Positions 45,342 through 53,854 of a DNA stretch of 64,000 bases are shown here, piece after piece. The position numbers were made by a program, and so were the translations under genes. This DNA comes from a virus. The DNA is taken from positions 30,856-94,855 of IMG/VR virus record IMGVR_UViG_3300008740_000351; one strand, 5' to 3'. The stretch's first letter is position 1; every line of letters starts with the position of its first letter. The notes beneath the pieces are model-generated. The model was not told the DNA's origin, did not search any database, and was given only the letters and a program-made list of their open reading frames with translations.

Positions 45342-46355
45342 ATGGCAAATTTATTTAAAAAGGCATTAGCCTTTACAGACATTCATTTTGGTAATAAGTC
45401 CAATTCATCGTTGTTTAATGATGACTGTATAGACTTCGTTAATTGGGCTATTGAACAAGGTAAAGAACAAGACTGTGAGACTTGTATATTCCTCGGCGAT
45501 TGGCACCATCACAGGGCGGCAATTAATGTTGCTACACTCAATTATAGTATTAAAGCCATCGATGCTTTAAGTAAAGCATTCGAAAAAATGATTTTCATTC
45601 CAGGAAATCATGATGAATATTATCGTGATAAACGAGATTTTAATTCAATTGCTTGGATTAAAAATTATTCAAATATAAAAATTTACAACGACGTTACTGT
45701 AGATGGTGACGTGGCGATCGTACCATGGCTAGTAGGTGACGAACATAAAAGTATTAAAAAATTAAAAGCCAAATATATGTTTGGACACCTAGAGCTTCCT
45801 CACTTTTATATGAATGCCATGGTACAAATGCCCGATGTTGGTGAACTACATGACAAAGACTTTGGTGGTGTCGAACACGCCTTTAGTGGACATTTTCATA
45901 AAAGACAAACAAGAGGAAACATTACATATATTGGTAATGCTTTCCCACACAATTACTCAGATGCTTGGGATGACGAGCGTGGTATAATGACTTTAGAATG
46001 GGGTAAAGAACCCAAGTATACAGCATGGCCAGATGCTCCAAAGTATAAAACATTAAAGTTAGGACAACTGTTAGATAAACCTGAAGAGTATTTGTTACCA
46101 AAAACGTATGCTAGAGTTATGCTTGATATTGAAATTAGTTATGAAGAAGCTAATTTTATAAGAGAAAACTTTATGGAACAATATCCTATACGTGAATTGA
46201 GTTTAATACAACAAAAGTTAGAAGATACAAATGTTGATGAGACAGTAGAAATTAATTTTGAATCAGTAGACAGTATTGTTTATAGTCAACTTGATGCTGT
46301 ACAAAGTGATTTTTATGATAAAGATCTTTTAAGAGAAATTTACAGGGACCTTTAA
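45342..46355 (+). CDS. 47: Recombination endonuclease subunit gp47 (SbcD/Mre11-like)
   Basis: 337 residues, the length of T4 gp47. Metallophosphoesterase motifs in order: AFTDIHFGN, FLGDWHHHR, IPGNHDEYY, FGHLELPH and FSGHFHKRQ, giving all metal ligands of the Mre11 family. With gp46 it resects DNA ends for phage recombination-dependent replication. It is the first gene after the consensus promoter at 45292-45321, and its stop overlaps the gp46 start by 1 base. Confidence 0.95.
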   Translation: MANLFKKALAFTDIHFGNKSNSSLFNDDCIDFVNWAIEQGKEQDCETCIFLGDWHHHRAAINVATLNYSIKAIDALSKAFEKMIFIPGNHDEYYRDKRDFNSIAWIKNYSNIKIYNDVTVDGDVAIVPWLVGDEHKSIKKLKAKYMFGHLELPHFYMNAMVQMPDVGELHDKDFGGVEHAFSGHFHKRQTRGNITYIGNAFPHNYSDAWDDERGIMTLEWGKEPKYTAWPDAPKYKTLKLGQLLDKPEEYLLPKTYARVMLDIEISYEEANFIRENFMEQYPIRELSLIQQKLEDTNVDETVEINFESVDSIVYSQLDAVQSDFYDKDLLREIYRDL

Positions 46356-48118
46356 TGTTTAACTTAAACAGTATTACAGTCAAGAACTTTATGAGTGTGG
46401 GTAACAGCACACAGGCAATAGATTTCAATAGAGATGATTTAACACTTGTACTCGGAGAGAACTTAGACTTAGGTGGTGATGATACAGGTGCTAGAAATGG
46501 TACTGGTAAAACAACAATCATTAATGCTTTAAGTTATGCTTTATACGGACAAGCACTTACTAAGATTAGAGTTGACAATTTAATTAATAAAACAAACGCC
46601 AAGAATATGCTTGTTTGTTTAGAATTTGAAAAGAATGATAAGAAGTATAAAATTGAACGTGGGCGTAGACCTAACTTATTAAAATTTTATATTGATGAGC
46701 AAGAGCAAGAAGCAGAAGATAATGCTCAAGGTGATAGTAGAGAAACACAACATGAAATAAATCGTTTACTTGAAATGGGTCACGAAATGTTTAAACACGT
46801 TGTGGCACTGAACACTTACACGGAACCTTTTTTAGCACTTAAAAATAATGACCAACGTGCTATTATTGAGCAACTATTAGGTATTACTTTATTAAGTGAA
46901 AAATCTGAGAAACTTAAAGAACAGATGAAGAAAAATAGAGATGATGCTAAAGAAGAAGAATATAGAATACAAGGTGTTGAACAAGCAAATGCTCATATTA
47001 AAGAACAAATAGAAAATCTTAAACGTAGAAGTAAGTTATGGGAAGATAGTAAAGACGAGCAAGTACAAAAATTAGAAAAAGCGATTGCTGATTTAGGTGA
47101 TGTAGACATTGATGCTGAATTAAAACAACATGAGCAATTAAATGATTTTATGACTCTTAAAAACGAACAATCGTTATTAGAGACCGAGGTAGCTAGTAGT
47201 GAACGAGCAGTAGATAGACTTATTAAAGAATCAGAAAAAATTGCTGACAGTCTAAAACTTGTTGAAAATCATACTTGTGATAGTTGTGGTCAAGACATTA
47301 AACATTTAAAAGATTATAAAGAAAAATTAAAAAATCTTCAGAAAGAACAAAAAGATATAACAAAAGAATTAGAAAATGCAAATAATAGAGTTGCTGAACA
47401 AATTTTATTAAGAGTTGATATTGGTAAACGACCAGAAACTTTTTATGAAAGTGCCACAGAAGCACACAATCATAAAAGTACGTTAACAACTCTTGAAGAT
47501 CAATTGACAAATAAACAAGCAGAAGAAAATACCTATAATGAACAAATAACTGAAATGGAAGAGTCTGGTCTTCAAGAGATCTCGTTTGATGTATTAGAAC
47601 AGTTAAATAACGTAAAAGAACACCAAGAATTTTTATACAAGTTACTAACAAGTAAAGATAGTTTTGTTCGTAAACGTATTATTGAACAGAATTTAGCATT
47701 CTTAAATAAACGATTAACATACTATCTTGACAAGATTGGATTACCACATAAAGTGATATTCCAAAATGATTTATCAATTGAGATCACCGAGTTAGGTCGC
47801 GATCTTGACTTTGATAACTTATCCAGAGGTGAGAGGAATAGATTGATATTAGCATTAAGTTGGTCTTTCCGCGATGTTTGGGAAAATCTATACCAACCTA
47901 TAAACTTGTTGTTTATCGACGAGTTGATTGACTCAGGCATGGACACCTCTGGAGTTGAAAGCTCTCTTGCTGTTTTGAAAAAGATATCAAGAGAAAGAAA
48001 GAAAAGCATATGGCTTATCTCACATAGAGATGAACTTGCTGGTAGAGTAAACAACGTGCTTACCGTTACTAAAGAAAACGGTTTTACCAGTTACAATAAT
48101 GACGTTAACGTTAACTAA
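46355..48118 (+). CDS. 46: Recombination endonuclease subunit gp46 (SbcC/Rad50-like)
   Basis: 587 residues. Walker A is GTGKTTIINALSYALYG near residue 50. Two long coiled coils flank a zinc hook, CDSCGQ (Cys near residues 307 and 310), which dimerises the arms. The C-terminal part has the ABC signature DNLSRGERNRL, Walker B LLFIDELIDSG and the ISHRDEL switch. With gp47 it forms the nuclease complex that processes DNA ends. It is intact and typical of T4 gp46 (560 aa). Confidence 0.95.
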   Translation: MFNLNSITVKNFMSVGNSTQAIDFNRDDLTLVLGENLDLGGDDTGARNGTGKTTIINALSYALYGQALTKIRVDNLINKTNAKNMLVCLEFEKNDKKYKIERGRRPNLLKFYIDEQEQEAEDNAQGDSRETQHEINRLLEMGHEMFKHVVALNTYTEPFLALKNNDQRAIIEQLLGITLLSEKSEKLKEQMKKNRDDAKEEEYRIQGVEQANAHIKEQIENLKRRSKLWEDSKDEQVQKLEKAIADLGDVDIDAELKQHEQLNDFMTLKNEQSLLETEVASSERAVDRLIKESEKIADSLKLVENHTCDSCGQDIKHLKDYKEKLKNLQKEQKDITKELENANNRVAEQILLRVDIGKRPETFYESATEAHNHKSTLTTLEDQLTNKQAEENTYNEQITEMEESGLQEISFDVLEQLNNVKEHQEFLYKLLTSKDSFVRKRIIEQNLAFLNKRLTYYLDKIGLPHKVIFQNDLSIEITELGRDLDFDNLSRGERNRLILALSWSFRDVWENLYQPINLLFIDELIDSGMDTSGVESSLAVLKKISRERKKSIWLISHRDELAGRVNNVLTVTKENGFTSYNNDVNVN

Positions 48119-48129
48119 AGGAGAAAGAA

Positions 48130-49155
48130 ATGACTAGCAAACACATTAAACGTTTCTTAATTATAGTCAGTATGCTGTTTATATCTATGGTTTCAACAGC
48201 CGGGTTATTTACAGCACAAGCAAAAGCTGACGAAATTAAAATAGCAGAACTCAATTGGCCATCGGGAACGATATTGGCTCATATTGATACTGTAATACTT
48301 AAAATAGGCTATGGACATAAAGTAGAAATAGTTCCAGGTGGAACTGAAGCTACTATTACGTCAATGTTAGCCACAGAGTCACCTAATATTTTTAGTGAAG
48401 CTTGGACTTCATTTTTAGGTGCTGGATATGACGAAGCTGTAGCTGAAGGTAAATTACTTACAGCAAGTATAGGAGTTATTGAAGGTGCTGGTGAAGGATT
48501 TTATGTTCCTGATTATGTGTTAGAAGCACATCCGGAATTAACTTCTTTTGAAAAGGTACTTGAACATCCAGAACTATTTCCACATCCAGAAGATGCGACA
48601 AAAGGCGGAATTGCTATTTGTCCTGACGGCTGGGCTTGTCAAATGCAACATCAAAATTTATTCGAAGCATTTGATATGGAGGCAAAAGGCTGGAAACTTA
48701 TTAACCCTGGATCTGGTGTAGGTTTAGATGCCGCTTGGACTGGTGCTGTAACTAAAAAGGAAAACTTTTTCGGTTATTACTGGTCACCAACATTATTAGT
48801 AGGTAAATTAGGATTGTCAAAACTTCCTTTTGAAACTGAATTCGCTGGACAAGAAAATTGGGAGTGTATAACATTACCTGATGATGAATGTATTGGACCA
48901 AAGCCATCAGCATATCCAGAAACAATTATTGCCACAGTAGTTACATCGGGTCTTCATCCAGATGTAATGGTTTATCTATCTAAAAGGCAAATGCCAGGTG
49001 ATGTATTAAACACTTTATTAATATATTCTAATGATAATCAAGCATCACCAACTGACGTTGCTATAGAGTTTCTTAAATCACATAAAGAAACTTGGTCTAA
49101 ATGGGTAACGCCGGAGGCGGCTGAAAAGCTAGGCTTGAACGTAACACTTGATTAA
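48130..49155 (+). CDS. proX: ProX/OpuAC-type betaine ABC transporter binding protein
   Basis: 341 residues with a clear signal peptide (basic start, hydrophobic FLIIVSMLFISMVSTAGLF, cleavage likely after AQAKA). The mature part is OpuAC-like: IKIAELNWPSG, VEIVPGGTEATITSMLA, ICPDGWACQMQHQN and GYYWSPTLLVG. Such proteins bind glycine betaine, proline betaine or DMSP with a Trp-rich box, and Trp residues are at W53-, W160s- and W200-like positions. It follows gp46 by 11 bases with AAAGGAG before the ATG. Phage genes for this function are unusual. The ligand is inferred. Confidence 0.9.
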   Translation: MTSKHIKRFLIIVSMLFISMVSTAGLFTAQAKADEIKIAELNWPSGTILAHIDTVILKIGYGHKVEIVPGGTEATITSMLATESPNIFSEAWTSFLGAGYDEAVAEGKLLTASIGVIEGAGEGFYVPDYVLEAHPELTSFEKVLEHPELFPHPEDATKGGIAICPDGWACQMQHQNLFEAFDMEAKGWKLINPGSGVGLDAAWTGAVTKKENFFGYYWSPTLLVGKLGLSKLPFETEFAGQENWECITLPDDECIGPKPSAYPETIIATVVTSGLHPDVMVYLSKRQMPGDVLNTLLIYSNDNQASPTDVAIEFLKSHKETWSKWVTPEAAEKLGLNVTLD

Positions 49156-49160
49156 TAGCT

Positions 49161-50027
49161 ATGAGTAATTTTCCATCATTGGAAAAGAGTAACATAGTAG
49201 CGATTAAGAAATTTATTGACAGTACGTTTAGAGAATTTGCTAGTACGTGGGGAGAAAGTTTCCAAGACTTTCTTTCCCCACTCCTCTATTTTCTTATTTG
49301 GTTTGAAAAATTATTATTAGCAACGCCATATTATGTATTCTTATTAGTAGTAGGATTATTAATATGGGTTCTTACTAAAAACTGGAAAATAATTTTAGGA
49401 TCATTGACTGCCTTTATAGCTATAGGTTTAGTTGGTATGTGGGATGATACCATGAGAACTTTAGCTATAGTTTCTGTATCTACATTTATTTGTGTTACAT
49501 TTGGTATTCCTCTCGGAATACTAATGGCAAAAAAAGATAAAGCACAATCTATAATTTTACCTATGCTTGATTTCATGCAAACTATTCCTAGTTTTGTATA
49601 TCTAATTCCTGTTATAATGTTATTTGGACTTGGCAAAGTTCCTGGCTTAATTGCTATATGTTTTTATGCTATGCCACCAGTAATTAGATTTACAAATATC
49701 GGTATTCGAGAAATTAATAAAGATTTAATAGAAACAGCAGAAGCATTAGGATTACGAGCTAAACATATTTTAGCTCTTGTTGAATTACCGTTAGCAAGAG
49801 CAACAATTTTTGGTGGTATTAACCAAACAATAATGATGGCACTGGCAATGGTAGTAATAGCATCAATGATTGGTGTTAGAGGGTTAGGGTCACAAGTTAT
49901 GAACGCTGTTGGAAATCAATTTTTAGGATTAGGTGTTATAAGTGGATTGTCAATAGTTGCTTTAGCAATTATTATTGATAGAGTTGTTCAAGCATACAAT
50001 AAACGTGATGATCGTTGGAAGAAATAA
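49161..50027 (+). CDS. proW: ProW/OpuAB-type ABC transporter permease
   Basis: 288 residues with about six membrane helices. The cytoplasmic EAA loop is intact: DLIETAEALGLRAKHILALVELPLARATIFGGINQ. Helices such as TLAIVSVSTFICVTFGIPLGILMA and IILPMLDFMQTIPSFVYLIPVIMLFG match the glycine betaine permease family. The EAA loop is where the ATPase binds. No ATPase gene (ProV) is in the window, so a host ProV would be needed. Starts 5 bases after proX, no spacer for a separate promoter. Confidence 0.9.
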   Translation: MSNFPSLEKSNIVAIKKFIDSTFREFASTWGESFQDFLSPLLYFLIWFEKLLLATPYYVFLLVVGLLIWVLTKNWKIILGSLTAFIAIGLVGMWDDTMRTLAIVSVSTFICVTFGIPLGILMAKKDKAQSIILPMLDFMQTIPSFVYLIPVIMLFGLGKVPGLIAICFYAMPPVIRFTNIGIREINKDLIETAEALGLRAKHILALVELPLARATIFGGINQTIMMALAMVVIASMIGVRGLGSQVMNAVGNQFLGLGVISGLSIVALAIIIDRVVQAYNKRDDRWKK

Positions 50028-50060
50028 TAAGTAATTAAAGCATAGTAAAGGGTGTTATCA

Positions 50061-50873
50061 ATGACTGTACAAGTATTAGAATATACAGATTCAGAATTAA
50101 AATCAGAAATTCAACAAGTATTAAAAGATGGATATACATTTCATCATGAACAAAATTTAACACAACCTCAACTAGTTGACTATTGTAGACGTATAGGAAA
50201 TACAGACGACGATACAATGGGACAATTTCATTATAACCCAAAAGAAAATCCAGACATAGCAAGAGTAATGCCAGGTGGATTGTTTGGAGAAACAGAACTA
50301 CAATGGCACGCCAATGGCACAATACATCATTTAGGTGAGTTTAAAGAAATACTAATTGCTTTATATTGTGTAGGAGAATGTCCTGATACTGTTTTTAGTT
50401 TATTAAACAATAGAGATGCTTTTAATGAGTTACCTGAAAAAGAAAAAGACTATTGGCGTTCTATTGATATACAGTTAAACAATTTTAGTAGTTATGGTAT
50501 ATATGGGTCAAAAGAAGAATCAAATGTTGATCCTAGTTTAGATGATTACGTTATGCCAATTCATCACGACGGTGATGACTGTATGCCAGCAGTAAATAAA
50601 CATCCTGTAGATGGGCAAGAGTTTTTATATTGGCAACCACCATTGTTAGAAAAAGCATGGCAAAACGGTGAGCCAGTAAACGTAGATATTGTAAAAGAAA
50701 AATATAAAAAAACATTAGACAGATCAATTTATCAAAAACATTTTGTATTTAAAAAAGGTGATTTATTATTAATGGATCAATTGTATACTATACACAGACG
50801 TTCACCTGTTGTAAACAAAAGTAGAGAACTTTGGCGTGTAGCATTAGATTACACAAATATTTTTAAGGAATAA
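50061..50873 (+). CDS. TauD/TfdA-family Fe(II)/2-oxoglutarate dioxygenase-like protein
   Basis: 270 residues from the ATG at 50061 with AAAGGGTG upstream (an in-frame GTG at 50052 is less likely). The fold landmarks are GGLFGETELQWHANGTIHHL, HPVDGQEFLYWQPP, KKGDLLLMDQLYTIHRRSPV and LWRVALDY. His83 and His245 and Arg259 fit the facial triad and 2-oxoglutarate site, but the usual carboxylate of H-x-D is Asn85. That could mean altered chemistry. It starts a four-gene tailoring cassette with the ligase, nitroreductase and methyltransferase that follow. Confidence 0.8.
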   Translation: MTVQVLEYTDSELKSEIQQVLKDGYTFHHEQNLTQPQLVDYCRRIGNTDDDTMGQFHYNPKENPDIARVMPGGLFGETELQWHANGTIHHLGEFKEILIALYCVGECPDTVFSLLNNRDAFNELPEKEKDYWRSIDIQLNNFSSYGIYGSKEESNVDPSLDDYVMPIHHDGDDCMPAVNKHPVDGQEFLYWQPPLLEKAWQNGEPVNVDIVKEKYKKTLDRSIYQKHFVFKKGDLLLMDQLYTIHRRSPVVNKSRELWRVALDYTNIFKE

Positions 50874-50874
50874 T

Positions 50875-52290
50875 ATGTTAAAACAAACACAAGGACCTCT
50901 CAGTGAAGATGATATTTTTTTAAGTAATTCTACTGAACAAATTACTTGGGGAGAGTTACACGATAATTTAGATGCTAAAATTAAAAGACTTAAAGAGCAT
51001 GGTATAGGACCACACGTTGTTTTTGTAATAGCAGAAGATCAAGTTACAATAGATGATTACTTATGGATACTTGCTAGTATTAAAAACGGTGGATCAGCTA
51101 CACAGGCTGACGCTAGACAATCTAAGATGGAGCGTGAAGGATTGATTAAAGGTTGTAAAGCAACTTGTATTATACGTTCTAATAAAATAACAATGTTAAG
51201 TGATCCAGCTGAAACAGGACCTACTATATTACATCCTAAAGAAATATATAGAGGTATGACAAGCGGAACTACAGTTAAAGAGTTTTTTGAAATGTATCCT
51301 TTCTTTTGGGATTACGAAGATCATGAAGAAGCTATTGTAGATGGGCAGACATTATTAGGATGTACAGCACAGGCATCTACTAATCATTTATTTGCTATAG
51401 CACCTGAATTTACAAAAGATAAACGACCAAGAATTCTTTGTACAGCAGGATTTACTGCTACTTATAATCCTTATAACTTGTTAAGAATATACTTAATAGG
51501 TGGTAGTATACATTTTTTAAATTGGGGAGATAATATACCTGGGGAGATAGTAAAAGCAAAACCTAATTGTTGTATATCATATCCTAATGCTATTAAAAAG
51601 ATAGTTGATGAATGTCCTGATGATTTCAATTGGCCTATAGATTACTGGGAATGTTCTGGAGGACATACACCAGAAGTAGTTCTCAAAAGTATTATAAAGA
51701 AATTTAAGTTTAAAGCAATTTACAATATGATGGCAAGTACAGAAGCAGATTGCCATTCAGTTGCTGTTTATAGACCAGGTGATCCAATAAAAAACTTTTA
51801 TGGATTTACAAAACATCTTTATAACGGGGAGTTAAAACTTGACAAAGAAGGCGTACTTTGGTACAAGTACGGAACACTAGATTGGCAAACAGATGGTGAT
51901 AAGTTTAGAGATGAAAATGGTACATGGTATTATTCTGGTAGAGTGTTTGATGATGTTATCTTTATGAAAAGTGGTATAAAAATTTATACAGGATTAGTAG
52001 AAGCATTGGCACTCGAAGTTCCTGGTGTTGAAAATGTTGCTAGTTGCGAACAAGATGAACTTCATTACTTAATATATACAGGAACAGCTAATGCTAATGA
52101 TGTAGCTAAACACTTTACTGATAATGCTCAAAAGGCTAAACGACCACACGATATATATCATGTAACTGAACATTTATATTTTTCTGGTCCAAATAAATTT
52201 CAAAGAAGTAAATTGCCTGCCATTGTTAAAAATAGTTTTCCTCCTCATATTATTTCTAAGGTTAATGTAAAGGATTATTCAGAAGTATGA
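50875..52290 (+). CDS. AMP-forming ligase of the ANL superfamily
   Basis: 471 residues. Adenylation motifs are present in order: RGMTSGTTVKEF (P-loop-like A3) near residue 130, YNMMASTEADC (A5) near residue 285, TDGDKFRDENGTWYYSGRVFDDVIFMKSGIKIY (A7-A8) near residue 340, and PNKFQRSKL with the A10 Lys near the end. ANL enzymes activate a carboxylate as acyl-AMP for transfer to CoA, a carrier or an amine. No carrier protein is encoded nearby. It follows the dioxygenase by 1 base. The substrate is unknown. Confidence 0.85.
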   Translation: MLKQTQGPLSEDDIFLSNSTEQITWGELHDNLDAKIKRLKEHGIGPHVVFVIAEDQVTIDDYLWILASIKNGGSATQADARQSKMEREGLIKGCKATCIIRSNKITMLSDPAETGPTILHPKEIYRGMTSGTTVKEFFEMYPFFWDYEDHEEAIVDGQTLLGCTAQASTNHLFAIAPEFTKDKRPRILCTAGFTATYNPYNLLRIYLIGGSIHFLNWGDNIPGEIVKAKPNCCISYPNAIKKIVDECPDDFNWPIDYWECSGGHTPEVVLKSIIKKFKFKAIYNMMASTEADCHSVAVYRPGDPIKNFYGFTKHLYNGELKLDKEGVLWYKYGTLDWQTDGDKFRDENGTWYYSGRVFDDVIFMKSGIKIYTGLVEALALEVPGVENVASCEQDELHYLIYTGTANANDVAKHFTDNAQKAKRPHDIYHVTEHLYFSGPNKFQRSKLPAIVKNSFPPHIISKVNVKDYSEV

Positions 52291-52976
52291 TAGTTAGTGA
52301 TGCTTTAGCAACTCGTAAGTCAACAAGAGCTTTTTTAAATAAAGAAGTTTCTATTGATACTATAAACAAAATATTAGAGCAAGCCAAACAAGCACCAAGT
52401 GGTGATAATCATCAACCTTGGCAAGTAGCTGTACTTACAGGTACGTCAAAAAATAATTTATGTAACAAATTAGAAGAAGCATTTAGTTCTGGTATAACAC
52501 CTGTTATGGATTACGAGTATTATCCATTTGATAAGTTTAGTGAAAAAGATGCTGAATGGTTTGGAGAGTATAAGCAACGAAGAAAAGAATGTGGATTAGC
52601 TTTATATAATCAACTAGGTATTACTAGAGAAATGACAGAACGTAAAAATTTGTTATATGCTAAAAATTATAGAGGGTTTGATGCTCCTGTTATGTTATTA
52701 TTTTTTATTGACAGAGCATTAGGCAAAGGTTCTTATGTAGACTATGGTATGTTTATACAATCGATTATGCTGTCTGCTGTTGAACATGGCCTGGCAACCT
52801 GTCCACAGGGGTCATTAGGAGAGTATGCTGATATAGTAAGACAAGAATTACCTGAGTATAAAGAAAAAATTGTATTGTGTGGTATGAGTATTGGATACGA
52901 AGATACTAAAAACATAATTAACAAATATCGAACAGCTAGAGAAAACCTAAATGACATGGTAAAATATTATGACTGA
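52287..52976 (+). CDS. Nitroreductase-family flavoprotein
   Basis: 229 residues. The N terminus ALATRKSTRAFLNKEVSIDTINKILEQAKQAPSGDNHQPW is the FMN-binding R-x-S-x-R-x-F ... A-P-S-x-x-N-x-Q-P-W signature; the C-terminal GLATCPQGSLGEY and IVLCGMSIGYEDT match the second FMN-binding region. These enzymes use NAD(P)H to reduce nitro, quinone, enone or oxidised intermediates, and some act in azoline oxidation of peptides. It overlaps the ligase stop by 4 bases and the methyltransferase by 8. Confidence 0.9.
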   Translation: MIVSDALATRKSTRAFLNKEVSIDTINKILEQAKQAPSGDNHQPWQVAVLTGTSKNNLCNKLEEAFSSGITPVMDYEYYPFDKFSEKDAEWFGEYKQRRKECGLALYNQLGITREMTERKNLLYAKNYRGFDAPVMLLFFIDRALGKGSYVDYGMFIQSIMLSAVEHGLATCPQGSLGEYADIVRQELPEYKEKIVLCGMSIGYEDTKNIINKYRTARENLNDMVKYYD

Positions 52977-53559
52977 TTATTGGTTAGACGAAATTTATAA
53001 AAAAAGTAATAGCGAATTGTATGATGGTTGGGATAACTATCATGACGAAGTTATAAATGAACGAGGATGGGTATGTCATACTATTGCTTCTAATTGGATT
53101 ATAGATAATTTTCTAGAAGGAACAGAAGTAGGAGACATTGGTTGTGGAAACGGTCAAGTAGGACTTGGATTAATAAATCACAAATACTTAATTGATGGTT
53201 ACGATTTAAATCAACCTATGCTTAATAGATTTGTGGCAGGTAATTATAGAACTACTAAGATACACGATATAACTAAAGCACCATTACCACAAAAATATAA
53301 ATGCTTAACAGCAATTGGCGTACTAACATTTGGACACGTTGATGCTAGTGCTTCAAAGCATATAGCTGATAGTTTAACTGACGACGGGTTACTATATTGT
53401 AGTATGTGTATAACTCCAAAAGATTGGATAACAGAAGGTGGTTGGGAAAAACAGACTGATTTAAAAGTTGTTAGTATTGAAAAAGTACATAGTATAACCA
53501 CACCAGAAGGTGAAAAAAAGTATCATAACATGGTAGTTTGGGAGAAAACGAAGAAATAG
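52969..53559 (+). CDS. SAM-dependent methyltransferase
   Basis: 196 residues with the motif I sequence VGDIGCGNGQVGLGLI near residue 55, an acidic strand end IDGYDLNQPML (motif II Asp) and LTAIGVLTFGHV. It is a class I methyltransferase of the small-molecule type; N-terminal KKSNSELYDGWDNYHDEVI resembles the S-x-x-Y-D-x-W-A start of some quinone/metabolite methyltransferases. Last gene of the four-gene cassette. Substrate unknown. Confidence 0.85.
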   Translation: MTDYWLDEIYKKSNSELYDGWDNYHDEVINERGWVCHTIASNWIIDNFLEGTEVGDIGCGNGQVGLGLINHKYLIDGYDLNQPMLNRFVAGNYRTTKIHDITKAPLPQKYKCLTAIGVLTFGHVDASASKHIADSLTDDGLLYCSMCITPKDWITEGGWEKQTDLKVVSIEKVHSITTPEGEKKYHNMVVWEKTKK

Positions 53560-53606
53560 TTCAGAAATCGTTGTCCTAGGTACCTTAAACAGTAAATAAA
53601 ACACAA

Positions 53607-53625
53607 TAGCTGGATTATACAGCTA
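53607..53625 (+). other. Hairpin before the small basic gene
   Basis: TAGCTG (53607-53612) and CAGCTA (53620-53625) form a 6-bp stem with a 7-base loop, shortly before the ribosome site AGGAGA. There is no U tract after it, so it is not a normal terminator. It may be an RNA-processing or translation-control element. Low GC and short stem make it uncertain. Confidence 0.35.
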
Positions 53626-53638
53626 ATAGGAGAAAAAA

Positions 53639-53818
53639 ATGTCAACACTACATGAGCAAATAACTGAGGCATATAATAATTATATGACCGAATCTGACAA
53701 GTTTGATAGCAAAGGTAATAAAGCGGCGGCTACTAGAGCTCGTAAGGCACTAGGTGAATTATCTAAGTTAGGCAAATCTCGTAGAGCAGAAATACAAGAA
53801 AAAAAGAACGCTATGTAA
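53639..53818 (+). CDS. Small basic histone-like/DNA-binding protein, 59 aa
   Basis: 59 residues from the ATG at 53639, with AATAGGAG 8 bases upstream. It starts MSTLHEQITEAYNNYMTESDKF and has the Lys/Arg/Ala-rich run KAAATRARKALGELSKLGKSRRAEIQEKKNAM, which recalls the histone H1-like small proteins of marine T4-like phages. It probably binds DNA or RNA. It lies between the methyltransferase and the nuclease, after an 80-base gap. Basic helix with an A-x-x-R-A-R-K pattern. Confidence 0.8.
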   Translation: MSTLHEQITEAYNNYMTESDKFDSKGNKAAATRARKALGELSKLGKSRRAEIQEKKNAM

Positions 53819-53854
53819 TTAGAGTTCTTTCTTATAAGAAAGTAATTTAAATTT

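Noticed and set aside
48130-50027. Host-genome contamination as the source of ProX/ProW
   Set aside because: Both are flanked within a few bases by phage gp46 and the cassette in one operon, and no host gene context is present; assembly error still cannot be excluded from sequence alone.
50061-53559. Assignment of the four-gene cassette to a known isonitrile or lipopeptide pathway
   Set aside because: A TauD-like enzyme plus AMP ligase resembles such pathways, but there is no carrier protein, thioesterase or NRPS, and the dioxygenase has an altered iron ligand, so the pathway cannot be named.
53607-53625. The TAGCTG/CAGCTA hairpin as a terminator
   Set aside because: There is no U tract after it, and the ribosome site of the next gene follows directly.
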